This document shows positions 17,833 to 26,354 of a stretch of DNA of 48,944 nucleotides, piece after piece (position 1 is the stretch's first letter; each line of letters opens with the position of its first letter). A program made the translations under genes and the position numbers. The stretch is taken from positions 1 to 48,944 of the forward strand of contig JAPPMA010000041.1 of the NCBI GenBank assembly GCA_028819295.1, read 5' to 3'. The notes under the pieces are model-generated. The model made no database searches, was not told the origin of the DNA, and saw nothing but the letters and a program-made list of their open reading frames with translations. The stretch is from a bacterium (GTDB lineage Bacteria; Actinomycetota; Acidimicrobiia; Acidimicrobiales; Bin134).

Positions 17833-17978
17833 CCCGAACGCCGGCGGCGTGGTCCGCACTGTGTTGGACATCGGCGAGGAATGAGCCGGCTGGCGGCGAG
17901 CCTGGCGCTGCCAATGCTCATCGCTATGTGGGCTTGGGCTGACTGTTTTGATCTTGGCGGCGGTACTGTCGTGGCCAC

Positions 17979-18590
17979 GTGATGAGACGCCAACCCGAAG
18001 TCCGGCTGATCGCCACCACCGAGGTGCCCATGAATTGGGGTCGCTTCACCTGCCACGCCTTCGAATCGATGGACGACGGCGAGGAGCATGTGGCGTTCGC
18101 CCTCGGCGACATAGACAGTGCCGACGAGGTCTTGGTACGGGTACACAGCGAGTGCCTCACCGGCGATGTGTTCGGCTCGTGGCGCTGCGACTGCGGGGCT
18201 CAACTACACGCTGCTATGGACGCCATCGCCGACTGCGGCACCGGGGTGCTGGTGTATCTGCGGGGCCATGAAGGCCGGGGCATCGGCATCGGCCACAAGA
18301 TGCAGGCCTACGCCCTCCAAGACCAGGGCCGCGACACCGTGGACGCCAACTTGGAGCTCGGCCTGCCGGTGGACGACCGCACCTACGGCATCGGCGCGGC
18401 CATCCTGGCCGAACTGGGGGTCAAGCGGGTGGCGCTGATGACCAACAACCCCACCAAGCACGACGGGTTGGCCTCCTTCGGCCTGGAGATCGCCCGCCGG
18501 GTTCCCCTTGAGGTGCCCCCTCGCAACGAGAACGAGGATTACCTCCGCACCAAACAACAGCGCCTCGGCCACCTGCTCGATCTGGTGTAG
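17979..18590 (+). CDS. ribA: GTP cyclohydrolase II
   Basis: The enzyme opens the imidazole ring of GTP in the first step of riboflavin synthesis and, in actinobacteria, also feeds F420 precursors. The 203-residue protein is of stand-alone length. It shows the zinc cysteines in HSECLTGDVFGSWRCDCGAQL (about residues 58-77), the active-site RGHEGRGIGIGHK, and the GTP-binding NNPTKHDGL. Start is a GTG or the adjoining ATG. A TACTGT box ends nine bases upstream, so it may be leaderless. No FMN riboswitch was recognised. It is convergent with nagB, eight bases apart. It is complete and lacks a fused RibB domain. Confidence 0.92.
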   Translation: MMRRQPEVRLIATTEVPMNWGRFTCHAFESMDDGEEHVAFALGDIDSADEVLVRVHSECLTGDVFGSWRCDCGAQLHAAMDAIADCGTGVLVYLRGHEGRGIGIGHKMQAYALQDQGRDTVDANLELGLPVDDRTYGIGAAILAELGVKRVALMTNNPTKHDGLASFGLEIARRVPLEVPPRNENEDYLRTKQQRLGHLLDLV

Positions 18591-18597
18591 CTGGAGG

Positions 18598-19341
18598 TCA
18601 GCTTTCTGGCCTCGCAGCGGACAAGAGCGAGGCTGCCTCGGCATCGAGGACCACGGAAACCTCAGGATGCAGTTGAATCGCTGAAGCCGGAGTGTCAACC
18701 GACACTGGTCCTTCGAGGGCATCGCAGATTGGACGGGCCTTATGGGGGCCGAGGGCGACTAGAAGAATCTCTCTCGCCTGCAAGATGGTTCCGATTCCCT
18801 GGGTTATGGCTTGACGAGGGATATGGTCGATCGAGCCGAAGAACCGAGCGTTGTCTCGTCGTGTCTCTTCCCTTAGTGCGACGACGCTTGATGGCGCGTC
18901 GAATGGAGTGCCCGGTTCGTTGAAGGCGATGTGTCCATTGCCCCCGATGCCGAGAAGTTGGATGTCGATTCGGGCCTCGGTGACCAGTTGGTCGTAGCGC
19001 CGGGCCTCAGCCTCAAGATCGGGTGCTCTTCCATCGGGCCCGAACACCGCGTCATTGCTCAGGTCGACATGGTCGGCAAGGTCCGTCCTGATCACGTTTC
19101 GAAAGGCCTGAGGATGCCCGGGGTCGAGTCCGACGTATTCGTCGAGCAAGTAGACCGACGATTCAGCAAAGCTGAGCGCGCCGGCCTGATGCCGATCGAC
19201 CAGCGACCGGTAGACGCCGACCATCGTGCTGCCGGTCGCCATCCCGATCCGTGGTCGAGGTGTGCTCCGGACGACGTTCTCCACGATGTCGGCTGCGATG
19301 GCAGCAGCCGCTGCGGCATCCTTGGCGATGAAGACCTGCAC
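18598..19341 (-). CDS. nagB: Glucosamine-6-phosphate deaminase
   Basis: The 247-residue protein belongs to the NagB family, which converts glucosamine 6-phosphate to fructose 6-phosphate and ammonia. Visible motifs are the phosphate loop ATGSTMVGVYRSL (about residues 36-48), the catalytic LLDEYVGL (about 70), and LGIGGNGHIAFNEPGTPF (about 130-147) with the ring-opening histidine. The GTG at 19341 was chosen since it follows GGAG by eight bases and gives a family-length N-terminus (VQVFIAKD); the open frame beyond it overlaps the ABC ATPase gene. It is the last gene of the seven-gene ROK operon, 17 bases after the ATPase. No NagA or dedicated sugar kinase is encoded nearby. Confidence 0.92.
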   Translation of the reverse strand: MQVFIAKDAAAAAAIAADIVENVVRSTPRPRIGMATGSTMVGVYRSLVDRHQAGALSFAESSVYLLDEYVGLDPGHPQAFRNVIRTDLADHVDLSNDAVFGPDGRAPDLEAEARRYDQLVTEARIDIQLLGIGGNGHIAFNEPGTPFDAPSSVVALREETRRDNARFFGSIDHIPRQAITQGIGTILQAREILLVALGPHKARPICDALEGPVSVDTPASAIQLHPEVSVVLDAEAASLLSAARPES

Positions 19342-19358
19342 GGTCGGACTCCGATGTG

Positions 19359-20120
19359 TCAGCCGGTGCCGCGGGCCCCGGTGATGTATGACACCAGGTC
19401 GTCCTTGGTGACGTCGGCCACGTCTAATTCGGCGCACTTCCGGCCTTGGTAGAGCACCACGGCCTGGTCGCAAACTGCCAGCACCCGGTCCATGTTGTGG
19501 GTGATGAGCAGGACCGCTACCCCTTGGTCGCGCAGATTGACGATGAGATCGAGAACCCGCTGGGTCTGCTCGACGCCGAGGGCGGCAGCCGGCTCATCGA
19601 GAAGCACGATCTGCTGGCCCCAGGCGACCGCCCGGCCAATGGCAACTGCTTGGCGCTGCCCGCCGGAGAGCGATCCGACTGAGCGCCTCAACGACGGAAT
19701 TCGGATGTCGAGGCGAGCAAGCGTGGAAGCGCATTCCTGGCGCATGCGCCGCTTGTCGAGCAAGCCGATGCGGGCCCCCAACCATCCCCCTCGGGTGTGC
19801 TCGCGATTCAAGAAGAGGTTCTCGGCCACGTCAAGCGGGTCGATCACCGACAGCGTCTGATGAACGGTTTCGATGCCCAGTTCTCGAGCGTGGCGCGAGG
19901 AGCTGATGCGGTGCTCTGCCCCCTCGATGAAGATGCGGCCGGCGTCGGGCTGGTAGAGGCCGGAGATGCACTTCACCAGCGTCGACTTGCCGGCGCCGTT
20001 ATCGCCCAACAGGGCGGTGACTCGACCGCGGTGCAATTCGATCGAGACATCGTCGAGGGCATGAACCGCCCGAAACGACTTCGATATCCCAGAGGCGGCC
20101 AACGCAGGGGCGCTGCTCAT
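19359..20120 (-). CDS. Sugar-type ABC transporter ATPase (single domain)
   Basis: A 253-residue ABC ATPase with Walker A LLGDNGAGKSTLVKCISG, the Q-loop in ETVHQTLSVID, the signature SGGQRQAVAIGRA, and Walker B IVLLDEPAAALGV. It resembles the CUT2 (ribose/xylose-type) subfamily, but has one nucleotide-binding domain instead of the fused two, as in fructose FrcA-like systems. It should energise the permease and binding protein encoded upstream in the same operon. The ATG at 20120 overlaps the stop of the racemase gene (ATGA). It ends 17 bases before nagB. Confidence 0.93.
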   Translation of the reverse strand: MSSAPALAASGISKSFRAVHALDDVSIELHRGRVTALLGDNGAGKSTLVKCISGLYQPDAGRIFIEGAEHRISSSRHARELGIETVHQTLSVIDPLDVAENLFLNREHTRGGWLGARIGLLDKRRMRQECASTLARLDIRIPSLRRSVGSLSGGQRQAVAIGRAVAWGQQIVLLDEPAAALGVEQTQRVLDLIVNLRDQGVAVLLITHNMDRVLAVCDQAVVLYQGRKCAELDVADVTKDDLVSYITGARGTG

Positions 20121-21331
20121 CGCTTGCCCTTCCAGGCCACCGGGTTGCCCAGCACGTCCCAGACACCGGCAACCGACGGCCTGCCTGAGCGCACACCGGC
20201 CACACCGACAATAAATGCCCTGGTCACGAAGGCTTGGATGCGGAAGCCGAATATGACAGTGTCGCCCTCGCAAACCGTGCGACCCGATTCAGGCCTAAGT
20301 TTGGCGTAGTAGTCGATGGCGGCAGGGTCGGGCAGGTCTGCGGGTACGGGCTCAGTCGCCGCCTCGCTGGGATCGTGGGCAACGGCGGCGGTGGTCTGAT
20401 AGTCCCCGAAGACGGGGTCGATATAGAGACCGCCGCCGAAGCAGAACGGGGTTCCCTGGTGAATGTGTGCTACCTCGCTGACGTAGCACACCGCAGGTTG
20501 CTCGGGTAGATCGCCCACCGCATGAAGGGGAGTGGTTCCGGTTAGCCCATGTCCCGGCTCCACTTGCGTGGCCCCTGCCCCGGCAAGCTGGGACAGCACC
20601 GCCGTAGAGGTTGTGCCCGGCGCGTTGATCTGGAGTGTCTGCTGGTCCCCTCGGCCCATGTGCTGCCGCGCTGTCTCTGCGGCTCGAGCCAGGGTCGCCA
20701 TGTTGGGAGTGATCCGAGCGCCCCTGTCGGAAGGATCGAAAAGCAGCGCGGGAAACGTCGTGAGGCCGGCGAACCGGACTCCGGGGAGCCCGCCGATGTG
20801 GCTGATCATGGCGCCCAGTTCTTCGAGCGGGACGCCTCCCTCGTGGCCGGTGTAGAACTCGTCGCCGGGAGCGAACACCCGCACCAGCAGATTCTGGACT
20901 CGCCCGAGGCGAGCGGCCGCGGCCGAGGCCTCAGCCGCCTTGTTGGGCGAGAACACCGTCCAATAGTCGGGTTCCATGGCAATGGCCTCACTGGTCTCGG
21001 CCGCGGCAACCTGCACGAGGTGCCCGATGTGTCCGAGGTTGTGCCCGTTGGCGGCTATAGGCCGAGCGCAGGCCATGTCGACGGCTACGTATCCATCTAC
21101 CCCGGCGTCAGTTATTGCTCTGAGGACGCCGGGCGCCCTTCCCAGTTGCTTGGTCATGGCGTACACGGTCAACCCCAGCGCCCTGGCCTCGCCCATGAGG
21201 TAGGCGGTGTTGGCGGCCACCGCGTCGAGGTCCACCGCATAACTGTTGGCCGGGATGGCACCGGCCTGATGCAGCGCCACCGCCGCTTCCACGAAGGACG
21301 GGTTCTTGTTCAGCAGCGATTGCAGAAACAC
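20117..21331 (-). CDS. YhfX-like PLP-dependent racemase (alanine-racemase fold)
   Basis: The 404-residue protein matches the YhfX/COG3457 type of predicted amino-acid racemase. The N-terminus FLQSLLNKNPSFVEAAVALH and the segment YAMTKQLGRAP (the lysine being the likely Schiff-base residue, about residue 60) are characteristic, followed by a TIM-barrel region and a C-terminal beta domain. Substrates of this group are not firmly known. The GTG at 21331 is preceded by AAGGAG eight bases upstream and lies two bases after the permease stop; the longer open frame upstream is an antisense-like shadow of the permease. Placement inside a transporter/NagB operon is unusual and is the main clue that the imported compound contains an amino acid. 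Confidence 0.82.
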   Translation of the reverse strand: MFLQSLLNKNPSFVEAAVALHQAGAIPANSYAVDLDAVAANTAYLMGEARALGLTVYAMTKQLGRAPGVLRAITDAGVDGYVAVDMACARPIAANGHNLGHIGHLVQVAAAETSEAIAMEPDYWTVFSPNKAAEASAAAARLGRVQNLLVRVFAPGDEFYTGHEGGVPLEELGAMISHIGGLPGVRFAGLTTFPALLFDPSDRGARITPNMATLARAAETARQHMGRGDQQTLQINAPGTTSTAVLSQLAGAGATQVEPGHGLTGTTPLHAVGDLPEQPAVCYVSEVAHIHQGTPFCFGGGLYIDPVFGDYQTTAAVAHDPSEAATEPVPADLPDPAAIDYYAKLRPESGRTVCEGDTVIFGFRIQAFVTRAFIVGVAGVRSGRPSVAGVWDVLGNPVAWKGKR

Positions 21332-21333
21332 CG

Positions 21334-22344
21334 TCAGGTCTCCTTGGCTTCTCGCATGCTCAGGGCCACGGCCAAAATGATGATCACACCCCGGGCGATG
21401 AGCTGGTCGGCCACTTCCAGCCCCATGAGGATGAGGCCGTTGTTGAGCATGGCCATGATCAGGGCGCCGGTGACTGCTCCAAAAACCGACGCCCGGCCTC
21501 CGAACAAGTTCGTTCCGCCGATCACCACCGCGGCGATGACGGTGAGAAGGTAGTCCTCCCCGAGGTCGTGGCGACCGATGCTGAGGCGGCCGGCGAGGAG
21601 AATCCCGGCGAAACCCGCCGCGATGGCGCTCACCACCAGAGCGGAGATCTTCACCCGGGCTGTGTTGATCCCCGCTGCGCTGGCTGCGTCGCGGTCGGCG
21701 CCGGTGGACAACACATGGCGTCCCCAGCGCAGGTGGTGCAGCGCAATGTGCCCGAGCGCCCCCACGACGATGATCCAGATCAGCAGCGAGGAGACCGGGC
21801 CTAATCCGCCGGCGCCGAAAATACCGCTGAACCGGTCGTTGCGGATGGGCAGCGACTGCAAGTCGTTCCAATTTCGGGCGATTCCGCTGATGATGCCCAG
21901 CATTCCCAGCGTCACCAGAAACGACGGAATTCGCACTTTCACGGTGATGAATCCGTTCACGATCCCGACCAGCGCCGATGTGCCCAAAGCCGCCAGTGCC
22001 CCGGCCAGGAACCCGTGGTTCCCCACGATCTCTGCGGCCACCAGCGATGAGAGCGCAACCACCGAACCGACCGAGAGGTCGATTTCGCCTGCGGCCAGCG
22101 CGAAGGCCATCCCCACGGCCATGACCGCGATCGGCGCAGCCTGCCGGCCGATGTTGAGCAGGTTGGAGGAGCTGAGGAAGCCGTCGTCGTGCAGGATGAT
22201 GCTGAACGTGGCCAGGATCAGGGCGAACGCCAAGTAGACGACGTATCGGCGAAGCCCGCCGTCGTGGCGGTATCGGTCGATCCAGGCCTCGGCCGGAGAG
22301 GGGAGACCGGCCGAGGCCTGTTTGCTGATCGACTTCCTAATCAC
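21334..22344 (-). CDS. Sugar-type ABC transporter permease
   Basis: The 336-residue membrane protein has eight to ten hydrophobic helices and the RbsC/BPD_transp_2 features GEIDLSVGSVVALSSLVAAE (about residues 95-115) and VIGGTNLFGGRASVFGAVTG (about 275-295). It forms the membrane channel for a substrate handed over by the upstream binding lipoprotein. It lies 29 bases after that gene and two bases before the racemase gene. The N-terminal cytoplasmic tail holds ASAGLPSPAEAWIDRYRHDG and has no signal peptide. Confidence 0.92.
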   Translation of the reverse strand: MIRKSISKQASAGLPSPAEAWIDRYRHDGGLRRYVVYLAFALILATFSIILHDDGFLSSSNLLNIGRQAAPIAVMAVGMAFALAAGEIDLSVGSVVALSSLVAAEIVGNHGFLAGALAALGTSALVGIVNGFITVKVRIPSFLVTLGMLGIISGIARNWNDLQSLPIRNDRFSGIFGAGGLGPVSSLLIWIIVVGALGHIALHHLRWGRHVLSTGADRDAASAAGINTARVKISALVVSAIAAGFAGILLAGRLSIGRHDLGEDYLLTVIAAVVIGGTNLFGGRASVFGAVTGALIMAMLNNGLILMGLEVADQLIARGVIIILAVALSMREAKET

Positions 22345-22373
22345 CTGTGCAGGTTATTTCTCCGGACAGGCCA

Positions 22374-23591
22374 CTAGCCGCCGAGGGCGTCAAGCACCTC
22401 TTGCGGCGGGTCGGCGGCCAGCGACACCCGGTAAGCCTCGACGATGTTGTCGGCGGTGACCTCGATAGCAGGGACGACAACGAAGGGAGGCGCTTGCTTC
22501 CCGAGCAGGCCATAGGCCCCCTCGGTGGCCATCGTCCGACCGATCTCGTAGGCCTCGTCAGCGGCGATGCCCACGATGTTGCCGCCTTCCACGAGGTCGA
22601 GGGAGACGTTGGTGTCCAGGTCCATGGTCACCACCGCCACATCGCTGGCCCCCGCGGCCCTCAGCGCAGCCAGCACGCCGTCGGCGGGCCCAGCCGACCA
22701 CGGGGCGTAGATGCCGTCGAGGCCGGGATTGCGGGTGAGCATGGTGGAGGCGATGTCCTCGGCAGTGGCCGGGTCGGCCAGGCCCTGCTCGGCCACGATC
22801 TGGATTCCGGGGAAGTTGATCTCGATCCAAGCCTTGAAGGCCTGGTCGCGCTGGTTGGTCACGTAGAACGGGGCATCGTGGAAGATGAACCCGATCTCGC
22901 CTTCTCCGCCCAGCGCGTTGCCGAGCAAGTTGGCGGCGGCGATGCCCATCGCGGCAAGGTCATCGGTCACCACCCCGACGAATTCTTGGCCCTGCGTGTA
23001 CCCCTCCGGGGTCGTGGACAAGAACACCAGCTGCACACCGGCATCGACGGCGGGCCGGAAGCCCTCTGCCGCAGACACCGGGTCGATGGTGAGGCTGAGG
23101 ATGATGTCGGGGTTGAGCGCCATTGCCGTTTCGACGTCGTTGGCCTGCTGGGCGGCGTCGAAACCGGCCTCGGTTTCCACCACCACGTCGATGCCCATCT
23201 CGGCGAAGGCGTCGCGCGCCCCCTGGCTCACCGCGTCGGTGAAGGCGCCCGAGATGTGCCAGAGCAAGGCGGCGGTATAGCCGCCCTCTTGGATCTGGGC
23301 CAGCTCATCGGCGGTGAGAACGATCTCCCCTGACGGGCTGGCCGGCTCGCCGTTCGGGCCCTGGGTTGCCGGGGCCTCCCTGGCCGGAGCCTCCTCCTCG
23401 GTGGGCTCCGGCTCAGGCTCGGTCTCGGGTTCGTCAGGCGGTTCGGGGGCCGCGGTGGGCGCGGCGGTTGCCGGCGCGGCCGTGGCTTCGCTGCCGCTGT
23501 CGTCGTCGTTGCCGCAAGCCGCGGCCACCAAGACGAAGACGGCAAGTAGTGCGCTCAGTACGAGCCATCGCGATCTCTTTCGTGGTTGCAT
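22374..23591 (-). CDS. Sugar-type ABC transporter substrate-binding lipoprotein
   Basis: The 405-residue protein begins with a basic n-region and hydrophobic stretch (WLVLSALLAVFVLVAAACG) ending in a lipobox whose cysteine (about residue 24) would be lipidated. A linker rich in Ala, Pro, Thr and Glu follows (about residues 30-80), then a two-lobed periplasmic-binding fold of the Peripla_BP_4 type (GYTAALLWHISGAFTDAVSQ, and DAGVQLVFLSTTPEGY near the hinge). Ligands of this fold are mostly sugars and sugar derivatives. The start ATG has GGAG seven bases upstream; the frame extends 17 codons further with no ribosome site. It lies 14 bases after the M20 gene. Confidence 0.92.
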   Translation of the reverse strand: MQPRKRSRWLVLSALLAVFVLVAAACGNDDDSGSEATAAPATAAPTAAPEPPDEPETEPEPEPTEEEAPAREAPATQGPNGEPASPSGEIVLTADELAQIQEGGYTAALLWHISGAFTDAVSQGARDAFAEMGIDVVVETEAGFDAAQQANDVETAMALNPDIILSLTIDPVSAAEGFRPAVDAGVQLVFLSTTPEGYTQGQEFVGVVTDDLAAMGIAAANLLGNALGGEGEIGFIFHDAPFYVTNQRDQAFKAWIEINFPGIQIVAEQGLADPATAEDIASTMLTRNPGLDGIYAPWSAGPADGVLAALRAAGASDVAVVTMDLDTNVSLDLVEGGNIVGIAADEAYEIGRTMATEGAYGLLGKQAPPFVVVPAIEVTADNIVEAYRVSLAADPPQEVLDALGG

Positions 23592-23605
23592 GGGTATCTC
23601 CTCTT

Positions 23606-24856
23606 TCAGTTGGTGGTTGGGGCTGGTTCGAGTCCGCACCACGACGCCACGAAATGGGCGAGGGTGCGGGTGGCGGCTACGAGTTCGTCGATCTCCACGC
23701 GTTCGAACGGCGTGTGGGCGTGCGAGATGTCGCCGGGAGCGAAGTACACCCCGGGCACGCCGATAGCGGAGAGGAACGACTTCTCCGACCAGTACGGTGC
23801 AGCCTCGATTCGGGGCGCATCGCCGGTGATTGCCGTGATGGACGCGCCCAGGGTTTGCACGGCGGGGTGTTCGGCGGGGGTTTCGTCGGGGGTGCCTCCC
23901 ACCGGGTGGTCACGGGGGGCGGTGAACTCCACCGAGGCTTCGACTCCGTGATCTGCGGCCACCCGAGCGGCGATGTCTCGGATGGATTGCGCCGCGGCGT
24001 CAAGGCTCTCGTGGGGTAGGACTTTGCGTATCAAAGACAGATCGAACCGCCCGGGCACGGCGATGCTCTCCCCTGAGCGGACTTCGGTGACGAGCAGGAA
24101 TGCCTCTCCAATCAGCGGATGCGCTGGCTGGGTGCGGAGCCTGTCGGAATGCTCCCAGAGCGCGGTGAGGAGGTGATGGCCGGCCTTCAAGGCGTCCACC
24201 CCCAATTCAGGCCGCCCGAAGTACGCCGACTGTCCGGTGAGAGCGATGTCGGCGATGAGGAAGCCCATCTGCGCGGTGTAGATGGCCGAGGTCGTGGGCT
24301 CGGTGTAGACGAGGAAGTCCGGCGGCTGGTCTTGCTCCACCTCTCCGTCGGCTATTGCTGCTTTCATCCCGGCGGAAACACCGCTGCCGGGCTGGCCTGA
24401 TTCCTCGTCGCTCACAAAGAGGGCAGTCACTGCGCCCTTTGGCCGGCAACCGGAACGGCGAATGGCCCGGAGTGCCTCCAAGATGGCGCAGATGCCGGCT
24501 TTCTGGTCAGCGGACCCCCGGCCCCAGATCTCTCGGTCGATGATCGTGGCGCCAAAGGGATCGGCCCGCTCGGTTCCCGTCCAGTGACTCTTCCAGTCGT
24601 CGGCATGCACGGTGTCGAGATGCCCTGCCAAGACCAGTGATGGCCGCCCCCGGCCGACCCTGGCGTAGACATTGGCCCGGGCGTCGTCAAACGGTGCCAG
24701 CAGACTGCGGTCCCAAGCGTTGTCACTGAGCTGGCTGTGCGCCCACCGGGCGAAATCCCTTTCGTGGGGTGTCACGCTGGGGATGGCGATGGCCTGTTGG
24801 AGTAGCTCCACCAGCATGTCGGCATCCACCGACTCGGCGACGGCTTCGGGGGTCAC
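23606..24856 (-). CDS. M20-family amidohydrolase/peptidase
   Basis: A 416-residue zinc enzyme of the ArgE/DapE type. Metal ligands are seen in LVLAGHLDTVHADD (His, about residue 84), WGRGSADQKAGICAIL (Asp, about 115), the glutamates of FVSDEESGQPGSG and VYTEPTTSA, and the late histidine in DISHAHTPFERVEI. M20 enzymes hydrolyse amide bonds, releasing acyl groups or splitting small peptides; the target here is unknown. The GTG start overlaps the ROK stop (GTGA). Its position between the regulator and the transporter genes suggests it releases the amino acid or acyl part of the imported compound. No signal peptide, so it acts in the cytoplasm. Confidence 0.9.
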   Translation of the reverse strand: MTPEAVAESVDADMLVELLQQAIAIPSVTPHERDFARWAHSQLSDNAWDRSLLAPFDDARANVYARVGRGRPSLVLAGHLDTVHADDWKSHWTGTERADPFGATIIDREIWGRGSADQKAGICAILEALRAIRRSGCRPKGAVTALFVSDEESGQPGSGVSAGMKAAIADGEVEQDQPPDFLVYTEPTTSAIYTAQMGFLIADIALTGQSAYFGRPELGVDALKAGHHLLTALWEHSDRLRTQPAHPLIGEAFLLVTEVRSGESIAVPGRFDLSLIRKVLPHESLDAAAQSIRDIAARVAADHGVEASVEFTAPRDHPVGGTPDETPAEHPAVQTLGASITAITGDAPRIEAAPYWSEKSFLSAIGVPGVYFAPGDISHAHTPFERVEIDELVAATRTLAHFVASWCGLEPAPTTN

Positions 24857-26037
24857 CGCAGGCGCCCCAGCGTGTCGGTCACCAGTGACTCGTGCAGCTC
24901 GTCCAGTGCCCGCGACACTGCTCCGAGGAATGTGGCCCGCCGCCCAAGCGTCGAGGCAAAGACCTCCACTGGCTGGGGGAGCCGTCGCCGCAGCTCGGTA
25001 TTGACGGCTTCCACGAACACCGGGTTGGCGCCCACTCCACCGCCGAAGACGATCCGCTCCGGGTCGATGACCAGACACACATGCATGACGGCGGTAGCCA
25101 TGGCTTCCGCCGCGCTCTCCAAGACATGGATGGCCGCCGGATCGTTCTGAGCGGCTGCGTCGAAAATCTCCGGAACGTCGGCACTTCCGTGCAGCTCAGT
25201 GGAGTACCCAGACTCGGCGGCCTGTCCGAATTGCTTGCGGATGGCTGGTGCCGACGAGATGTCTTCCAGGATGAGGGGGGTGTTGGAGTCGGCGGAGGAG
25301 GCATGGAGGGTCAGCGACCCCACCTCCCCGGCGGCACCAGTTCCCCCGCGGTACAGCTCCCCGCCAACGATGATGCCCATGCCGATTCCGGTGCCGATCG
25401 AGATAGCGGCAAAATTGGTTTGGTCTATGTCCAGGTCGGCTTCGGCCAGCGCCGCCAGGTTCACGTCGTTGTCCACATGGACATCCATGTCGAGAAGCTC
25501 TTCGAGCTTCGCGCGCACTCGCATACCTTCGAATCCCGGCAGGTTCAGCGCCTGTTCGACACTGTCAGAATGCGGGCGGTAGATGCCGGGGATGCCGATG
25601 CAGGCTGAACCGGCTTGGCCTCCGATCTCTGACAGCATCTGATGGGCCGTTTCCGCGACCCGGTTGAGCGCGGTCTCGGCGTTCGGTCCGGTCTCCAGCT
25701 CCTGCTCGGAGACCACTGTCCCCAAAAGGTTGGCCACGCCGACGATGATCTTGGTGGCACCGACATCGGCCGCCACCACGAACCCTGCCTCCGGCACGAA
25801 CTCGTAGAGCATGGCCGGGCGGCCCACATTTCCGGAGGTGGTCGGCGTTTCGGCCAGGCGGATCAAACCCGATGATTCCAAATCGGCCACCAGATTGGAG
25901 ACCGTTGGCTTGGACAACCCGGTCACCCGGGCGATGTCGGCCCGGGAAATGCCCCGGGGCGCAGCATCGAACATGGCATCGACGATGCGCTGCCCGTTCA
26001 ACAGCCGAAGCAGCCGGGAGTCGGAGGCCCCTCTCAC
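24853..26037 (-). CDS. ROK-family transcriptional regulator
   Basis: The 394-residue protein has an N-terminal winged helix (SRADIARVTGLSKPTVSNLV, about residues 29-48) and a sugar-kinase-like ROK domain with the nucleotide loop ADVGATKIIVG (about 90) and the acidic DNDVNLAALAE (about 170). The cysteine-rich zinc motif that follows GEVGSL in most ROK proteins is missing, replaced by a serine/threonine-rich stretch. As a NagC/Mlc-like protein it should repress the operon and release DNA on binding a sugar ligand. The GTG start is three bases from the palindrome that overlaps its own promoter. It could also keep some kinase activity, which would supply the missing sugar-phosphorylation step. 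Confidence 0.9.
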   Translation of the reverse strand: MRGASDSRLLRLLNGQRIVDAMFDAAPRGISRADIARVTGLSKPTVSNLVADLESSGLIRLAETPTTSGNVGRPAMLYEFVPEAGFVVAADVGATKIIVGVANLLGTVVSEQELETGPNAETALNRVAETAHQMLSEIGGQAGSACIGIPGIYRPHSDSVEQALNLPGFEGMRVRAKLEELLDMDVHVDNDVNLAALAEADLDIDQTNFAAISIGTGIGMGIIVGGELYRGGTGAAGEVGSLTLHASSADSNTPLILEDISSAPAIRKQFGQAAESGYSTELHGSADVPEIFDAAAQNDPAAIHVLESAAEAMATAVMHVCLVIDPERIVFGGGVGANPVFVEAVNTELRRRLPQPVEVFASTLGRRATFLGAVSRALDELHESLVTDTLGRLR

Positions 26038-26039
26038 TA

Positions 26040-26062
26040 GTTTGTAAGTATAACTAACAAAC
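26040..26062. promoter_or_regulatory. 23-bp palindromic operator of the ROK operon
   Basis: Arms GTTTGTAAGT and ACTAACAAAC match as an inverted repeat at 9 of 10 positions around the centre ATA. The site covers the -10 box, part of the spacer and the transcription start, so a bound regulator would block transcription. Confidence 0.75.
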
Positions 26063-26075
26063 AGTCTCCTGGCAA
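26047..26075 (-). promoter_or_regulatory. Promoter of the ROK operon, leaderless
   Basis: On the minus strand TTGCCA, a spacer of exactly 17 bases, and TATACT form a near-consensus promoter. TATACT ends nine bases before the GTG of the ROK gene, leaving essentially no leader. Confidence 0.75.
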
Positions 26076-26103
26076 GAGGTCCTTTTGGGGATGTCTGCGG
26101 ACG

Positions 26104-26118
26104 TAATGTATGTCATTA
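26104..26118. promoter_or_regulatory. Inverted repeat upstream of vapBC
   Basis: TAATG and CATTA flank a five-base centre just before vapB, and ATGTATG occurs twice in tandem-like fashion. It is a plausible VapB binding site controlling the module. Confidence 0.5.
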
Positions 26119-26126
26119 TGTATGGC

Positions 26127-26354
26127 ATGAAGCGGACGACCGTGTACCTGCCAGACGATCTCAAGTTGAGGCTGGAGCAGGCTGCTGAGCAGGATCGCTG
26201 CACTGAGGCGGCCATTGTGCGAGAGGCGCTTGATGAGGCCCTCAAGCGTCGGGAGACCTCACCCACGGTGCCGCTGTTCGCGGAGGGGTGGGGCGATCCG
26301 ACGCTGGCCGAGCGTGTTGAAGAGTTGTTGGCCGATACCGGTTTCGGGCAGTGA
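26127..26354 (+). CDS. vapB: Ribbon-helix-helix antitoxin (VapB type)
   Basis: A 75-residue protein starting KRTTVYLPDDLKLRLEQAAE, the beta-strand and helices of a ribbon-helix-helix DNA-binding domain. The C-terminal part (PLFAEGWGDPTLAERVEELL) would wrap the toxin. In-frame ATGs also exist at 26118 and 26106; 26127 gives the usual N-terminus, but an ATG at 26118 eight bases from TAATGT would be leaderless. Its stop overlaps the toxin's GTG start (GTGA). It is divergent from the ROK operon and shares the same 90-bp intergenic region. Confidence 0.85.
   Translation: MKRTTVYLPDDLKLRLEQAAEQDRCTEAAIVREALDEALKRRETSPTVPLFAEGWGDPTLAERVEELLADTGFGQ

Noticed and set aside
17833..17978. FMN riboswitch ahead of ribA
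   Set aside because: The region is too short and lacks the conserved multi-stem pattern; a TACTGT box sits nine bases before the start.
20117..21871. N-terminal 180-residue extension of the racemase frame
   Set aside because: It overlaps the permease gene out of frame and is Arg/His/Pro-rich; a GTG at 21331 with AAGGAG gives the family N-terminus.
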